DNA from: Chitinophaga eiseniae
GTDB taxonomy: Bacteria > Bacteroidota > Bacteroidia > Chitinophagales > Chitinophagaceae
Assembly: GCF_012641265.1 (NCBI RefSeq)
Contig: NZ_JABAHZ010000008.1
Span: 124,001-188,000, forward strand
Reading direction: 5' to 3'
DNA length: 64,000 nucleotides
Shown here: one piece after another, positions 7,205 to 16,053 of the stretch
How the letters are laid out: each line of letters starts with the position of its first letter
Numbering within the stretch: the stretch's first letter is position 1
Made by a program: the position numbers and the translations under genes
Notes under the pieces: generated by a model
The model's input: only the letters and a program-made list of their open reading frames with translations
Told to the model about the DNA's origin: nothing
Database searches by the model: none

Positions 7205-9445
7205 TTACCCATTCATGATTTGTTCCTCTTGCTTCTTTTTGAGGTACCACTGCACCACGCGGATCTCTGCGAAGCTGGCGGCGTCTCCTACCCTTTCCTT
7301 GATGGGGCCGGCGGCCGTAGCGCCCAGTTCTCCGATGTGTTTCAGGATAAGCCGCATTGTTTTCTCCGATACGAAGCGACCGATCTCCATTTCTCCTGCT
7401 TCGACACACTGGGCCAGGTGGCTTTCTATGGTGCCGATGGCCAACTGCCGGGCAGCGGCAATATCCGCGATCGACTTGCCCGCCAGGTAGAGTTCCAGCG
7501 TGCCTCTGCGGCTACTTCCTTTCTCCACTTTGCCTTTGGCGGCCTTTTCTTTGGCAGCGGTGATAGGCGCTGCAGCAGCGGCTGCCTCCGCGTCGCGCAG
7601 GCGGGTATAGTCTTTTAATCCGCTGGTAAATACCAGGTCGGCATAAGACACTTCCCAGACATGGCGCAGTTTATTCCAGAAATCGGCTTCCAGGCCCATC
7701 AGTTGGAGCAGGTATTTCTTGGATTTCGCCTTTTTAACGGCGGTGATATGTGCGTGTAGCGGCGCTATCAGGTCTTCATAGATGCTCTGGGTAAAATACC
7801 CGATAGCTTTGTTTACCCGTTGCTGCAGCTGTTCCATTTCCCCGGTTTGTACGGCGGTATCGAGCAGCTGATGCAGTTGCAGCACAAATTTGGCGGCCAC
7901 TTCCTGTTGCTGATCCACTTTAGCGGTGAACTGCCGGCTCAGGGTAATAGCGGCATCAAAGTCAGGCACCTTTTTATCCTGGATCCATACGGCATGGGTG
8001 CGTACCGTTGCCTGCATACGATACCAGTCAAATAGCTGGAGCAGGGAGGTAGCCTGGAATTTCTTTCGCTCCATTTCCAGCAGTACCACCAGTTCATTGG
8101 GCTCGTTTTCCTTTTCGGCAAACTCGATCACCTGGCGGTCGGTTTTAATGCTGCCATGCCCAATACGCGAATGCAGTACCAGTCCATCGAGCGATGTGCA
8201 GCGGCTCAGGGCCACGTATACCTGCCCGGGTGCAAAGGCGTAGCCTGCGTCGATAATGGCCCGTTCGAAGGTAAGCCCCTGGCTTTTATGGATGGTAATA
8301 GCCCAGGCCAGGCGGATGGGGAACTGGGTGAAGCTGCCTATTTCTTCTTCTTCAATGCTATTTTCTTCCGCATTGTAGGAATAGCGGATATTTCTCCAGG
8401 TTTCTTTGCCCAGTTTAAGTTCTTCGTGGGAGCCGGCGAGTACCAATACAATCTCTTCGTCGTCAATTTCCTTTACGGTGGCTATTTTCCCGTTGTAGTA
8501 GCGGCGGGGCTGTGCCAGGTCGTTTTTCAGGAACATTACCTGGGCGCCTACTTTTAGTTGCAGCAATAGCTCTGTGGGCAGGGCTTTATCACTGAAATCG
8601 CCTTCTATTTTGCCTTCGAAGCGGTATACTTTTCCCGGCATGTCGGCCAGGCGCCGGGCATTGATTTCATCGGCCTTCCTGTTATGGGTGGTGAGTACGA
8701 TGTATTCTTCATCATCTCCCGTAAAATGCGGCTGATAGCGTTCATTCAGCAACTGCAGGTCTTCGTGCAGTACTTCGTTATTACGTACCCGGTTGAGCAC
8801 ATCGATAAAGATCTGCTCATTTTGCCGGTATATTTTTTTCAGTTCTATATAGAGCGGTGGCGCCTGTTCAATTACTTTCGCGGCAAAGAAAAAGGTACTG
8901 TTATAGTATTCCGAGAGGAGCCGCCACTCTGCATCGGGCACCACCGGGGGCAGCTGATACAGGTCGCCTATAAACAATACTTGTACGCCTCCAAAAGGTA
9001 ACAGGGGTTTATTGCGAAAATGACGGAGTATTACGTCTATGGCATCCAGCATATCGCAGCGTACCATACTCACCTCATCAATGATGAGCAATTCCATTTC
9101 CTGCAGCAGTACTTTCTTATCGTTGGTAAAACGGATATTGCGAAACAGGCTATGTTTGTCGGTGCTGCTGATTTCATCCATGCCAAATCCTCTTTTCGTG
9201 CCGGGGATAAATGGTCCGAAAGGCAGCTGGAAGAAGGAGTGCATGGTAACGCCGCCGGCGTTGATGGCGGCTACTCCTGTGGGCGCTACTACTACCGTAT
9301 TCTTGCGGGTATGTTCTTTAATATACTTGAGAAACGTAGTTTTTCCTGTTCCGGCTTTACCGGTCAGGAAGATATGGCGGTGAGTATGGTTTATGAAATC
9401 TGCCGCCAGGTGAAAGATGGTATTTGTATTATCCGGTTGGGGCAT
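7205..9445 (-). CDS. PIF1-like DNA helicase with C-terminal HTH domain
   Basis: A 746-residue AAA/UvrD-like helicase. The N-terminal half has Walker A GKAGTGKTTF (about residue 28), Walker B IIDEVSMV, a GDLYQLPPV motif typical of the PIF1/RRM3 group, and the late motifs TIHKSQGLTF and VALSRCTSLDGL (about 385-420). The C-terminal half has a region resembling HRDC-type domains and ends in a helix-turn-helix of the YpbB type (GKSIADIAAARQLAIGTIES). PIF1-type enzymes unwind DNA 5' to 3' and resolve structured DNA. Such HTH-tailed forms are common in Bacteroidota. It is monocistronic, followed by hairpin A and a terminator. Exact cellular role unknown. Confidence 0.85.
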   Translation of the reverse strand: MPQPDNTNTIFHLAADFINHTHRHIFLTGKAGTGKTTFLKYIKEHTRKNTVVVAPTGVAAINAGGVTMHSFFQLPFGPFIPGTKRGFGMDEISSTDKHSLFRNIRFTNDKKVLLQEMELLIIDEVSMVRCDMLDAIDVILRHFRNKPLLPFGGVQVLFIGDLYQLPPVVPDAEWRLLSEYYNSTFFFAAKVIEQAPPLYIELKKIYRQNEQIFIDVLNRVRNNEVLHEDLQLLNERYQPHFTGDDEEYIVLTTHNRKADEINARRLADMPGKVYRFEGKIEGDFSDKALPTELLLQLKVGAQVMFLKNDLAQPRRYYNGKIATVKEIDDEEIVLVLAGSHEELKLGKETWRNIRYSYNAEENSIEEEEIGSFTQFPIRLAWAITIHKSQGLTFERAIIDAGYAFAPGQVYVALSRCTSLDGLVLHSRIGHGSIKTDRQVIEFAEKENEPNELVVLLEMERKKFQATSLLQLFDWYRMQATVRTHAVWIQDKKVPDFDAAITLSRQFTAKVDQQQEVAAKFVLQLHQLLDTAVQTGEMEQLQQRVNKAIGYFTQSIYEDLIAPLHAHITAVKKAKSKKYLLQLMGLEADFWNKLRHVWEVSYADLVFTSGLKDYTRLRDAEAAAAAAPITAAKEKAAKGKVEKGSSRRGTLELYLAGKSIADIAAARQLAIGTIESHLAQCVEAGEMEIGRFVSEKTMRLILKHIGELGATAAGPIKERVGDAASFAEIRVVQWYLKKKQEEQIMNG

Positions 9446-9588
9446 TTCTGTTTAAATTGAAAAGGCAAATGTACAGAAAATCCGGCGAAAAGCACGTTAA
9501 ATGAACGGTGTGGGACCGGATCATTCATTTCTCAAATGAATAGTAACGGTAACGATTAAACGAAAATCAAACAAAAGCGCATAAAAAA

Positions 9589-9613
9589 ACCGTCCTGGCT
9601 TAGCCGGGACGGT
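9589..9613 (-). terminator. Rho-independent terminator of the cold shock gene
   Basis: An 11-bp stem with one G/T pair and a TTA loop (9589-9599 with 9603-9613). On the minus strand it is followed by seven T bases. It lies 25 bases after the cold shock gene stop and is a textbook intrinsic terminator. Confidence 0.85.
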
Positions 9614-9637
9614 CTACAAAAACTATTATAAAATAAA

Positions 9638-9829
9638 TTATGCCAGTCTTACGTTAACAGCATTCGGGCCTTTTCTGCCTTCTTCCACGTCGAATACTAC
9701 GCGGTCATTTTCGCCGATGCTTTCTTTGATACCAGATACGTGAACAAAAATTTCTTGTCCTGAACCTTCGATTTTAATGAATCCAAAACCTTTAGCTTCA
9801 TTAAAAAATTTTACTACACCTGTTTGCAT
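9638..9829 (-). CDS. Cold shock protein, CspA family
   Basis: A 63-residue single cold shock domain protein. RNP1 (KGFGFIKIEG) and RNP2 (EIFVHVSGI) are both intact, so it should bind single-stranded RNA and DNA as an RNA chaperone. Length and the MQTGVVKFFNEAKG start are typical. The gene is monocistronic with a strong terminator. The 258-base divergent gap to the transporter gene leaves room for the long 5' leader usual for csp genes, though no defined cold-box was recognised. Confidence 0.95.
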   Translation of the reverse strand: MQTGVVKFFNEAKGFGFIKIEGSGQEIFVHVSGIKESIGENDRVVFDVEEGRKGPNAVNVRLA

Positions 9830-10071
9830 TATATTTAATATTTAATTGTGAACGTGTTCTCGCCATTTATTTTACAGCAGGCGGCTACCTGGGCGACTAG
9901 AAGAAAAACTGTAAAAAAAAGCTGAATGTGAGAGGTGATCTACCAACAGAATTGAAATACATTATCTTTAAGAAGCGGAACGAAGATAGGTGTTTTATTG
10001 AATACAACCCTAATTTATTTTAAAGTTTTTCTTCTTACAAGGGCTGCCGGCGCAGATTCCACATTAAAGTA

Positions 10072-10079
10072 TATTTTTG
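10072..10079 (+). promoter_or_regulatory. Candidate -7 box for the MHS transporter
   Basis: TATTTTTG matches TAnnTTTG and ends 8 bases before the ATG at 10088. Transcription from it would give a very short or absent 5' leader, so either the transcript is nearly leaderless or the box is chance. Confidence 0.3.
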
Positions 10080-10087
10080 CATCATAT

Positions 10088-11371
10088 ATGAAACATCCTG
10101 ACGCTTGGCGCATAAAAGCCATCTTAACCGGGTCGGCGGGCAACCTGGTAGAATGGTACGACTGGTACATTTACGCTACTTTTTCCCTTTATTTTGCGCC
10201 TGTTTTCTTTCCCAAGGGCAATTACACGGCCCAGTTGCTGAATACAGCGGCAATTTTTGCAGTAGGCTTCCTGATGCGCCCTATAGGTGGTTGGCTATTT
10301 GGCCGGATTGCCGATAAAAGCGGGCGGAAGGCCTCTATGACGCTGTCGGTGCTGATGATGTCGCTGGGTTCCCTGCTCATTGCCTTTACGCCTTCGTATC
10401 GTGCCGTTGGAGTAATTGCGCCGGCATTGTTGCTGGTAGCGCGGTTATTGCAGGGACTGAGCGTAGGAGGCGAATATGGCACTTCTGCCACTTATTTGAG
10501 TGAAGTAGCCACCCCGGAGCTGAGGGGCTTTTATTCCAGTTTTCAGTATGTGACCCTGATCGGGGGACAATTAATAGCCCTGGGCGTGCAAATGTCGCTG
10601 CAAAAGGTGTTTCTGACACCGGAACAACTGCAGGAATGGGGATGGCGCATCCCATTTGTAATCGGGGCCGCCCTCGCTTTTTTTGCACTGTACCTGCGGC
10701 GGCATATGCAGGAATCGTCTTCTTTCGAAAAAATCAGGGATGAAAAGGATAAAGGTTCGCTGAAACGCCTGTTCACAGAACATCCCAGGGCAGTGCTCAC
10801 TGTAGTTGGGCTCACCATGGGCGGCACGCTGGCGTTTTATACCTATACCACCTACATGCAGAAATTCCTGGTGAATACGGTGCACCTGACCATAGAAAAG
10901 GCCACTACCATCACGTTCTTCCTGATGCTGATATTTGCCTGTTTACAACCTGTATTTGGCTGGATTTCAGACATCTACGGCCGGAAGCCATTGCTAATGG
11001 GCTTTGGGCTGCTCGGCACGCTATTTACTGTGCCTATCCTGACGGCGATCAGTCAAACCAGCTCCGAATGGGCCGCTTTCTGGCTTATCCTGGTCGCGCT
11101 GGTCATTGTGAGCGGTTATACTTCCATTAATGCGGTAGTAAAAGCAGAGATGTTCCCGGCCGAAATCCGGGCCCTGGGAGTCGGATTCCCTTATGCCCTG
11201 ACCGTAGCACTTTTTGGGGGCACGGCAGAACCCATCGCCCTATCCTTTAAAAAAGCGGGACATGAATCGATGTACTACTGGTACGTGACGGCCTGTATCT
11301 TTATTTCGTTACTGGTATATATTACGTCCCGCGATACTAAAAAGACGTCTTTGCTGGATAAGGATGCGTAA
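10088..11371 (+). CDS. MFS transporter, metabolite:H+ symporter (KgtP/ProP-like) family
   Basis: A 427-residue twelve-helix transporter. The MHS signature is clear: GNLVEWYDWYIYATFSLYFAP in helix 1, a GRIADKSGRKASM loop after helix 2 and QGLSVGGEYGTSATYLSE in helix 4. MHS members import 2-oxoglutarate, proline/betaine, citrate or similar organic acids with protons. The frame is open back to a TTG at 9998, but the ATG at 10088 gives the normal family N-terminus. It overlaps the convergent rpiA gene by 35 bases. The hydroxyproline operon lies 0.8 kb further, so import of hydroxyproline or 2-oxoglutarate is possible but unproven. Confidence 0.88.
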   Translation: MKHPDAWRIKAILTGSAGNLVEWYDWYIYATFSLYFAPVFFPKGNYTAQLLNTAAIFAVGFLMRPIGGWLFGRIADKSGRKASMTLSVLMMSLGSLLIAFTPSYRAVGVIAPALLLVARLLQGLSVGGEYGTSATYLSEVATPELRGFYSSFQYVTLIGGQLIALGVQMSLQKVFLTPEQLQEWGWRIPFVIGAALAFFALYLRRHMQESSSFEKIRDEKDKGSLKRLFTEHPRAVLTVVGLTMGGTLAFYTYTTYMQKFLVNTVHLTIEKATTITFFLMLIFACLQPVFGWISDIYGRKPLLMGFGLLGTLFTVPILTAISQTSSEWAAFWLILVALVIVSGYTSINAVVKAEMFPAEIRALGVGFPYALTVALFGGTAEPIALSFKKAGHESMYYWYVTACIFISLLVYITSRDTKKTSLLDKDA

Positions 11372-12038
11372 TTTCCCTGACACTGCCATCTGCAGCACCT
11401 ATAATCAGGCGGGTGGCATAATGCAGGAATAAGCCGTTTTCCACTACGCCGGGCACATTGTTCAGCTGTGCATGCAATGCTGCAGCGTTATGGATTTTCT
11501 GGTAATGGCAATCCAGTATGTAGTTTCCATTGTCGGTCAGGAAGCGCTGATTATCTTTCATCCGCAGCACCGGGTGAGCGCCCAGCGCTACCAGCTGCCG
11601 GAAAGTAAGTTCCCAGGCGAAGGTGGCCACTTCTACCGGCAATGGAAATTTCCCAAGGTGCTTTACCAGTTTTTGCTCATCTATAACTACCAGCATCTCT
11701 TTTGAAGCGGCCGCAATAATCTTTTCCCGGAGCAAGGCCCCTCCTCCCCCTTTGATCAGCTGCAACTGCGCGTCGGCCTCGTCGGCCCCGTCGATATCTA
11801 TATCAATGCTATCTACCTGGTCAAAATCTACCAAAGGAATGCCCTGTTCCCGGGCTAATTCCTCCGATTGCGCAGACGTTGCCACTGCTTTTATATCCAG
11901 GCCCTCTCTCACGAGTTCGCCCATACGAAGAATAGTGTAATAGGCAGTACTGCCTGTGCCCAAACCAACGGTCATCCCAGGTTTGATGTATCCGGCGGCT
12001 TTTTCGCCGGCAGCTTTTTTACCAATGTTCGTTTGCAT
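11337..12038 (-). CDS. rpiA: Ribose-5-phosphate isomerase A
   Basis: A 233-residue RpiA that interconverts ribose-5-phosphate and ribulose-5-phosphate in the pentose phosphate pathway. Visible signatures are the phosphate-binding GLGTGSTAYY (residue 26 on), IDIDGADEAD (about 83-92) and KGGGGALLREK (about 99-109) with the catalytic region following. Length is normal for the family. Its 3' end overlaps the transporter gene on the other strand by 35 bases. Upstream are a TAnnTTTG box and long hairpin C. Confidence 0.96.
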   Translation of the reverse strand: MQTNIGKKAAGEKAAGYIKPGMTVGLGTGSTAYYTILRMGELVREGLDIKAVATSAQSEELAREQGIPLVDFDQVDSIDIDIDGADEADAQLQLIKGGGGALLREKIIAAASKEMLVVIDEQKLVKHLGKFPLPVEVATFAWELTFRQLVALGAHPVLRMKDNQRFLTDNGNYILDCHYQKIHNAAALHAQLNNVPGVVENGLFLHYATRLIIGAADGSVREITHPYPAKTSF

Positions 12039-12042
12039 GCGT

Positions 12043-12050
12043 CAAATATA
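12043..12050 (-). promoter_or_regulatory. Candidate -7 box for rpiA
   Basis: The minus strand reads TATATTTG (TAnnTTTG) only 4 bases before the rpiA ATG, which would give a leaderless or near-leaderless mRNA. It lies between hairpin C and the gene. Confidence 0.35.
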
Positions 12051-12058
12051 AGGAAAAG

Positions 12059-12180
12059 CAGGAGGCACGCAAAGGAGCTAAGAAGCAAAGCAGCAAAGAA
12101 ATTTATAAGCTCTTTATGAGCGCATGTTTTGATAAAATGCCTTTGCTGCTTTGCTTCTTAGCTCCTTTGCGTGCCTCCTG
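12059..12180 (-). repeat. Long hairpin C: 40-bp perfect inverted repeat
   Basis: Arms 12059-12098 and 12141-12180 pair perfectly over 40 bases around a 42-base loop. The right arm ends 11 bases from the stop of the FAD-dependent oxidoreductase gene. The outer arm shares GGCACGCAAAG and a GAAGCAAAG-type segment with hairpin D at 56032-56117, forming a second sub-family distinct from A and B. It separates the hydroxyproline operon from rpiA. Confidence 0.9.
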
Positions 12181-12191
12181 TTTTAAACTCT

Positions 12192-13436
12192 TTAGCTCCA
12201 CCGGGCCGGCGAGAAGGCAGCCAGGTCGATACTGGTACTTTCGTTATTGGCCAGTTCTGCGATCAGCTTGCCTGTAGCGGGTCCCAGGCTTAAGCCCATC
12301 ATAGCATGGCCAGTGCCCAGTAGCAGGTTGTTGTACTGGGGTGCATAGCCGATATAGGGCAGTCCATCCGGTGAACAGGGTCTGCAACCGCTCCATACGT
12401 TGCTCTTTTCAGGCATACTAATGGGGAGATTGGAAAAGTAGTGTTGAACTGAGTTAACGATACCTGCCACGCGGTTCATGTTTACCTGGTCGTTTACCGG
12501 CGCCACTTCCATGGTACCACCGTAGCGAAGACGGTTGCCCATGGGCGTTAATGCTACCCGGGCTTCGCAGAGAATAGCGGGGATATTCAGGTTCACCGAA
12601 GGAGCATCCAGGGTAACGGAGTATCCCTTGCCGGGCATCATGGCTACCTTTACGCCAGCCATCCGGGCCACTGCGGGCGACCAGGAGCCAGTGGCCAGTA
12701 CAAACAGATCAGCGGTATGGGTACCCTGGCCGGTTTGTACCGATGTGATTTTTTTCCCGGAAGATTTGATGGCAGTGACTTCACTATGCGGCAAAAACTG
12801 CACCCCGCGTTGTTTCAGGTAAGTGATCAGCTGCTGCATCAGGTCATTGGGATATAGATGCCCGTCGCAGCGATAATGCACCCCTCCCAGCACATCGAGT
12901 TGTACCTGGGGTTCCATCGCCTGAAGTGCTGCTTTATCCAGCACCACCGCATCCAGGCCCATATCGTTGGCCTGCTTTGCCAGGTGGGCTTCTTCTTCCG
13001 CCACTGCGGCTGTCTTATAATACATGATAATCCCTTTACGCTCCAGGCCGAAATTAAATCCGTCCTGTTGCGCCAGGGTGCTGTATAAAGATCGACTGAG
13101 GAGGTTGATATCCCGCAGGGGTAAGGCAGACTCAATTACATGCCTGGCATTGGCACTTTTCATGAACTTGAGCCCCCAGCTAATCAGCTGCTGGCTCAAA
13201 GATGGTTTTACATAAAAAGGGCTTTTGCTGTTAAACATCCAGCGGATACCCTGTGATACGATACCCGGTGCGGCCAATGGCACAAAGTGACTGGGCACGA
13301 TCATTCCCATGTTGCCATAGGAGCAGTTATCACTAAAATCTCCTTTATCCAATATCGTTACCTCCCAGCCGCTTTCCTGCAAATAGTAAGCGCTGCAAAG
13401 GCCGATAATACCGCCACCGATGACGATTGCTTTCAT
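12192..13436 (-). CDS. DadA-like FAD oxidoreductase, probable cis-4-hydroxy-D-proline dehydrogenase
   Basis: A 414-residue DAO-family flavoprotein. The N-terminal dinucleotide motif is VIGGGIIGLCSAYYLQ, and the C-terminal FAD-binding part has GTGHAMMGLSLGPATGK. Members oxidise D-amino acids. Here it is the last gene of an operon with a 4-hydroxyproline epimerase, a DapA-like deaminase and a 2-oxoglutarate semialdehyde dehydrogenase, so oxidation of cis-4-hydroxy-D-proline to pyrroline-4-hydroxy-2-carboxylate is the natural role (inference from context and the known pathway). It starts 13 bases after the epimerase gene. Hairpin C follows. Electron acceptor is probably the respiratory chain, as for DadA. 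Confidence 0.85.
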   Translation of the reverse strand: MKAIVIGGGIIGLCSAYYLQESGWEVTILDKGDFSDNCSYGNMGMIVPSHFVPLAAPGIVSQGIRWMFNSKSPFYVKPSLSQQLISWGLKFMKSANARHVIESALPLRDINLLSRSLYSTLAQQDGFNFGLERKGIIMYYKTAAVAEEEAHLAKQANDMGLDAVVLDKAALQAMEPQVQLDVLGGVHYRCDGHLYPNDLMQQLITYLKQRGVQFLPHSEVTAIKSSGKKITSVQTGQGTHTADLFVLATGSWSPAVARMAGVKVAMMPGKGYSVTLDAPSVNLNIPAILCEARVALTPMGNRLRYGGTMEVAPVNDQVNMNRVAGIVNSVQHYFSNLPISMPEKSNVWSGCRPCSPDGLPYIGYAPQYNNLLLGTGHAMMGLSLGPATGKLIAELANNESTSIDLAAFSPARWS

Positions 13437-13449
13437 ATGCTTAAAAATA

Positions 13450-14451
13450 TTAGATCACCTGGAAACCATGTACATACGGGTCATCGTCGTCCAGGATAAT
13501 AGTGTTATAGCCTGTTACCTTCGCCCAGCCTTCAATACCTGGCACGATGGCCGGTTTGCCGGCAATGGTGGTTTCGTCTTCAATAGTGCCGGTGAACTGG
13601 GAACCGATAATGCTTTCATGAATAAAGCAATCGCCTTTCCGCAACTTTCCTTTGGCGTGCCACTGGGCCATCCTGGCGGAGGTACCGGTACCACAGGGAG
13701 AGCGGTCGATGGCTTTATCGCCATAGAACACCGCATTGCGCGCCGTGGCTTCGGGACTGATGGTAGCGCCGGTCCACAGCAAATGGCTCAGCCCTTTGAT
13801 ATGTTCATTTTCCGGGTGCACAAAACGGTAATTTTCGTTTAGCCTTTGCCGTAATACCCGGCTCCAGGAAATGAGCTGATCAGCGGTGTAGTTTTCCAGT
13901 CCCCGGAAATTTTCCTGCGGATCTACGATGGCATAGAAGTTACCGCCGTAGGCTACATCTACCTGTAACATACCCAGGTCGGGGCACAATACTTCCAGGT
14001 TTTCTGCGGCCAGGAAAGACTTTACGTTAGTGAGCTTTACAGATTTCACTTTAGCGCCTTCCTGCACGTAGCTGACCAACACCAGTCCTGCCGGCGTTTC
14101 CAGGCGGAGTTGACCGGGTATCTTAGGGGTAATGAGCCCCTGTTCGATGGCGATCGTCACCGTGCCAATGGTACCATGTCCGCACATGGGCAGGCAACCG
14201 CTGGTTTCGATATACAATACACCGATATCATTGGCTGCATCGGTGGGCGGATACAGGATGCTTCCGCTCATCATATCATGGCCCCTGGGTTCAAACATCA
14301 GTCCCTTACGGATCCAGTCGAATTCTTCCAAAAAATGGAGACGTTTCTCCATCATGTTGTTCCCTTTCAATAAGGGCCCGCCTCCGGCAACCAGTCTTAC
14401 CGGGTTGCCGCAGGTGTGTGCATCTATACAAAAAAATGTTTTGGCTGACAT
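13450..14451 (-). CDS. 4-hydroxyproline 2-epimerase (proline racemase family)
   Basis: A 333-residue member of the proline racemase family. Both catalytic cysteines are visible: PMCGHGTIGTVT (first Cys) and RSPCGTGTSARMA (second Cys). Trans-3-hydroxyproline dehydratases replace one of these, so an epimerase or racemase is indicated. The enzyme would turn trans-4-hydroxy-L-proline into cis-4-hydroxy-D-proline, the first step of the pathway encoded here. It lies 12 bases after the semialdehyde dehydrogenase gene and 13 before the DadA-like gene. Proline racemase activity is the alternative, but the operon partners favour hydroxyproline. Confidence 0.9.
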   Translation of the reverse strand: MSAKTFFCIDAHTCGNPVRLVAGGGPLLKGNNMMEKRLHFLEEFDWIRKGLMFEPRGHDMMSGSILYPPTDAANDIGVLYIETSGCLPMCGHGTIGTVTIAIEQGLITPKIPGQLRLETPAGLVLVSYVQEGAKVKSVKLTNVKSFLAAENLEVLCPDLGMLQVDVAYGGNFYAIVDPQENFRGLENYTADQLISWSRVLRQRLNENYRFVHPENEHIKGLSHLLWTGATISPEATARNAVFYGDKAIDRSPCGTGTSARMAQWHAKGKLRKGDCFIHESIIGSQFTGTIEDETTIAGKPAIVPGIEGWAKVTGYNTIILDDDDPYVHGFQVI

Positions 14452-14463
14452 AAATTCTCCTGG

Positions 14464-16053
14464 TTATGATCTAACAGCATCTTTCGTTAATTGTCCCTCT
14501 ATGCGACGCCAGATACCTAAAGGGTTGTTATCTTTCAGGGCATCGGGCAGCAGCGACTGCGGGCAGTCCTGCAGGCATAGCGGACGGGCAAAACGCAGGA
14601 TCGCTGATGCGCCCACCGAGGTACTTTTTACATCGGTAGTAGCGGGAAACGGTCCCCCGTGTTGCATGGCATAGCCCACTTCCACGCCGGTAGGCACATT
14701 ATTAAAAATGATCCTGCCTACCTTTTCCTGCAAGATAGCAATTGCCGGTGCAAAAGACTGCAGATCTTCCGCAGTGGCCATCACCGTGCCGGTGAGTTGG
14801 CCATGTAAGGATTGCAGCAGCGCAGACAATTCTATTGCATCATCGCATTCCACCAGTAATGACGACGGTCCAAATACTTCCTGCTGGAGTTGGGGATCAC
14901 TGATAAAATCGCGGGCACTCACCCGGTACAGCGCAGGTGCACCCTTGGTTTGCGCTGTTTCTGCGGGGCCGGCAAAAAGCGTTTGTACGCCTTTCCTGCC
15001 TGCCAGCACGTCCCTGTTTTCGTAATAATGATGGCAGATACCCGGGTTCAGCATAGTAGCCGCAGCAGTGGTGCTCAGCTCCTGCTGTAAGGTAGCTGTA
15101 AATTGCTCCGTAGCAGCGCCGGATAGCGCAATGAGTAAGCCGGGATTGGTACAGAACTGGCCTGTTCCCAGCGTGATAGACCGGGCATACTGCACAGCCA
15201 CGTCGCTGGCGGCTGCTTCCAGCTTAGCTGGCAGCAGCAGTACGGGATTGATACTTCCCATTTCTGCGTATACCGGGATAGGTACCGCTCTTTTGTTGGC
15301 TGCTTCAAAAATAGCCATGCCGGCTTTGAAGGAGCCGGTAAAGCCGATGGCTTTGATGCCGGGATGTTTTACGAGTTGTTGGCCTACCGTAGCACCGGGA
15401 CCGCTGATACTGGAAAATACGCCATCTGGCATACCGCATTGCTGTGCAGCCTTCTGTATTGCCAGGGCCACCAGTTCGTTGGTGCCGGGATGCGATTCAT
15501 GGGCCTTTACGATGACGGGATTACCGGCGGCCAGGGCCGAGGCAGTGTCGCCACCTGCGGTGGAAAATGCCAGCGGGAAATTGCTGGCAGGGAATACCAG
15601 TACAGGTCCCAGGGGCACCAGCATTTTTCGTATATCCGGTCGCGGTAGCGGGGTACGCTCTGGCAGCGCCACATCGATAGTAGCATCTACCCAGGAACCT
15701 TCCCGCAATACGGCGGCAAACAGACGGAGCTGGGACACGGTCCGCATCCGCTCACCGGTGATCCGGGCCAATGGCAGTCCGGATTCTGCCACCGTTCTTT
15801 CCAGGAGCGGATCGCCGATAGCCAGTATTTCGGTGGCAATCGCTTCCAGGAATACCGCCCGTGCTTCCGGGGAAGTCAGGCGGTAAGTTTGAAATGCCTT
15901 GGTTGCTTTGTCCACAGCCAGCGCTATTTCTGCATCGGTAGCTACCACAAATGCTTCCGGCAGCGCGGCATTACTAACGGGACTGTATGCACGAAGTACA
16001 TCGGCGCCGGCAGCGGCAGTGTCAAAACCAATTATATTTTTTCCACTAATCAT
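14464..16053 (-). CDS. 2-oxoglutarate semialdehyde (2,5-dioxopentanoate) dehydrogenase
   Basis: A 529-residue aldehyde dehydrogenase of the long type found in hydroxyproline and sugar-acid pathways. It shows GFTGSFKAGM (coenzyme turn), EMGSINPV in place of the usual ELGGxxP, and the catalytic Cys in LGTGQFCTNPG. It would oxidise 2-oxoglutarate semialdehyde to 2-oxoglutarate, the last step of the pathway. The ATG overlaps the end of the DapA-like gene by four bases. Assignment is by family resemblance plus context; related aldehyde substrates are possible. Confidence 0.87.
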   Translation of the reverse strand: MISGKNIIGFDTAAAGADVLRAYSPVSNAALPEAFVVATDAEIALAVDKATKAFQTYRLTSPEARAVFLEAIATEILAIGDPLLERTVAESGLPLARITGERMRTVSQLRLFAAVLREGSWVDATIDVALPERTPLPRPDIRKMLVPLGPVLVFPASNFPLAFSTAGGDTASALAAGNPVIVKAHESHPGTNELVALAIQKAAQQCGMPDGVFSSISGPGATVGQQLVKHPGIKAIGFTGSFKAGMAIFEAANKRAVPIPVYAEMGSINPVLLLPAKLEAAASDVAVQYARSITLGTGQFCTNPGLLIALSGAATEQFTATLQQELSTTAAATMLNPGICHHYYENRDVLAGRKGVQTLFAGPAETAQTKGAPALYRVSARDFISDPQLQQEVFGPSSLLVECDDAIELSALLQSLHGQLTGTVMATAEDLQSFAPAIAILQEKVGRIIFNNVPTGVEVGYAMQHGGPFPATTDVKSTSVGASAILRFARPLCLQDCPQSLLPDALKDNNPLGIWRRIEGQLTKDAVRS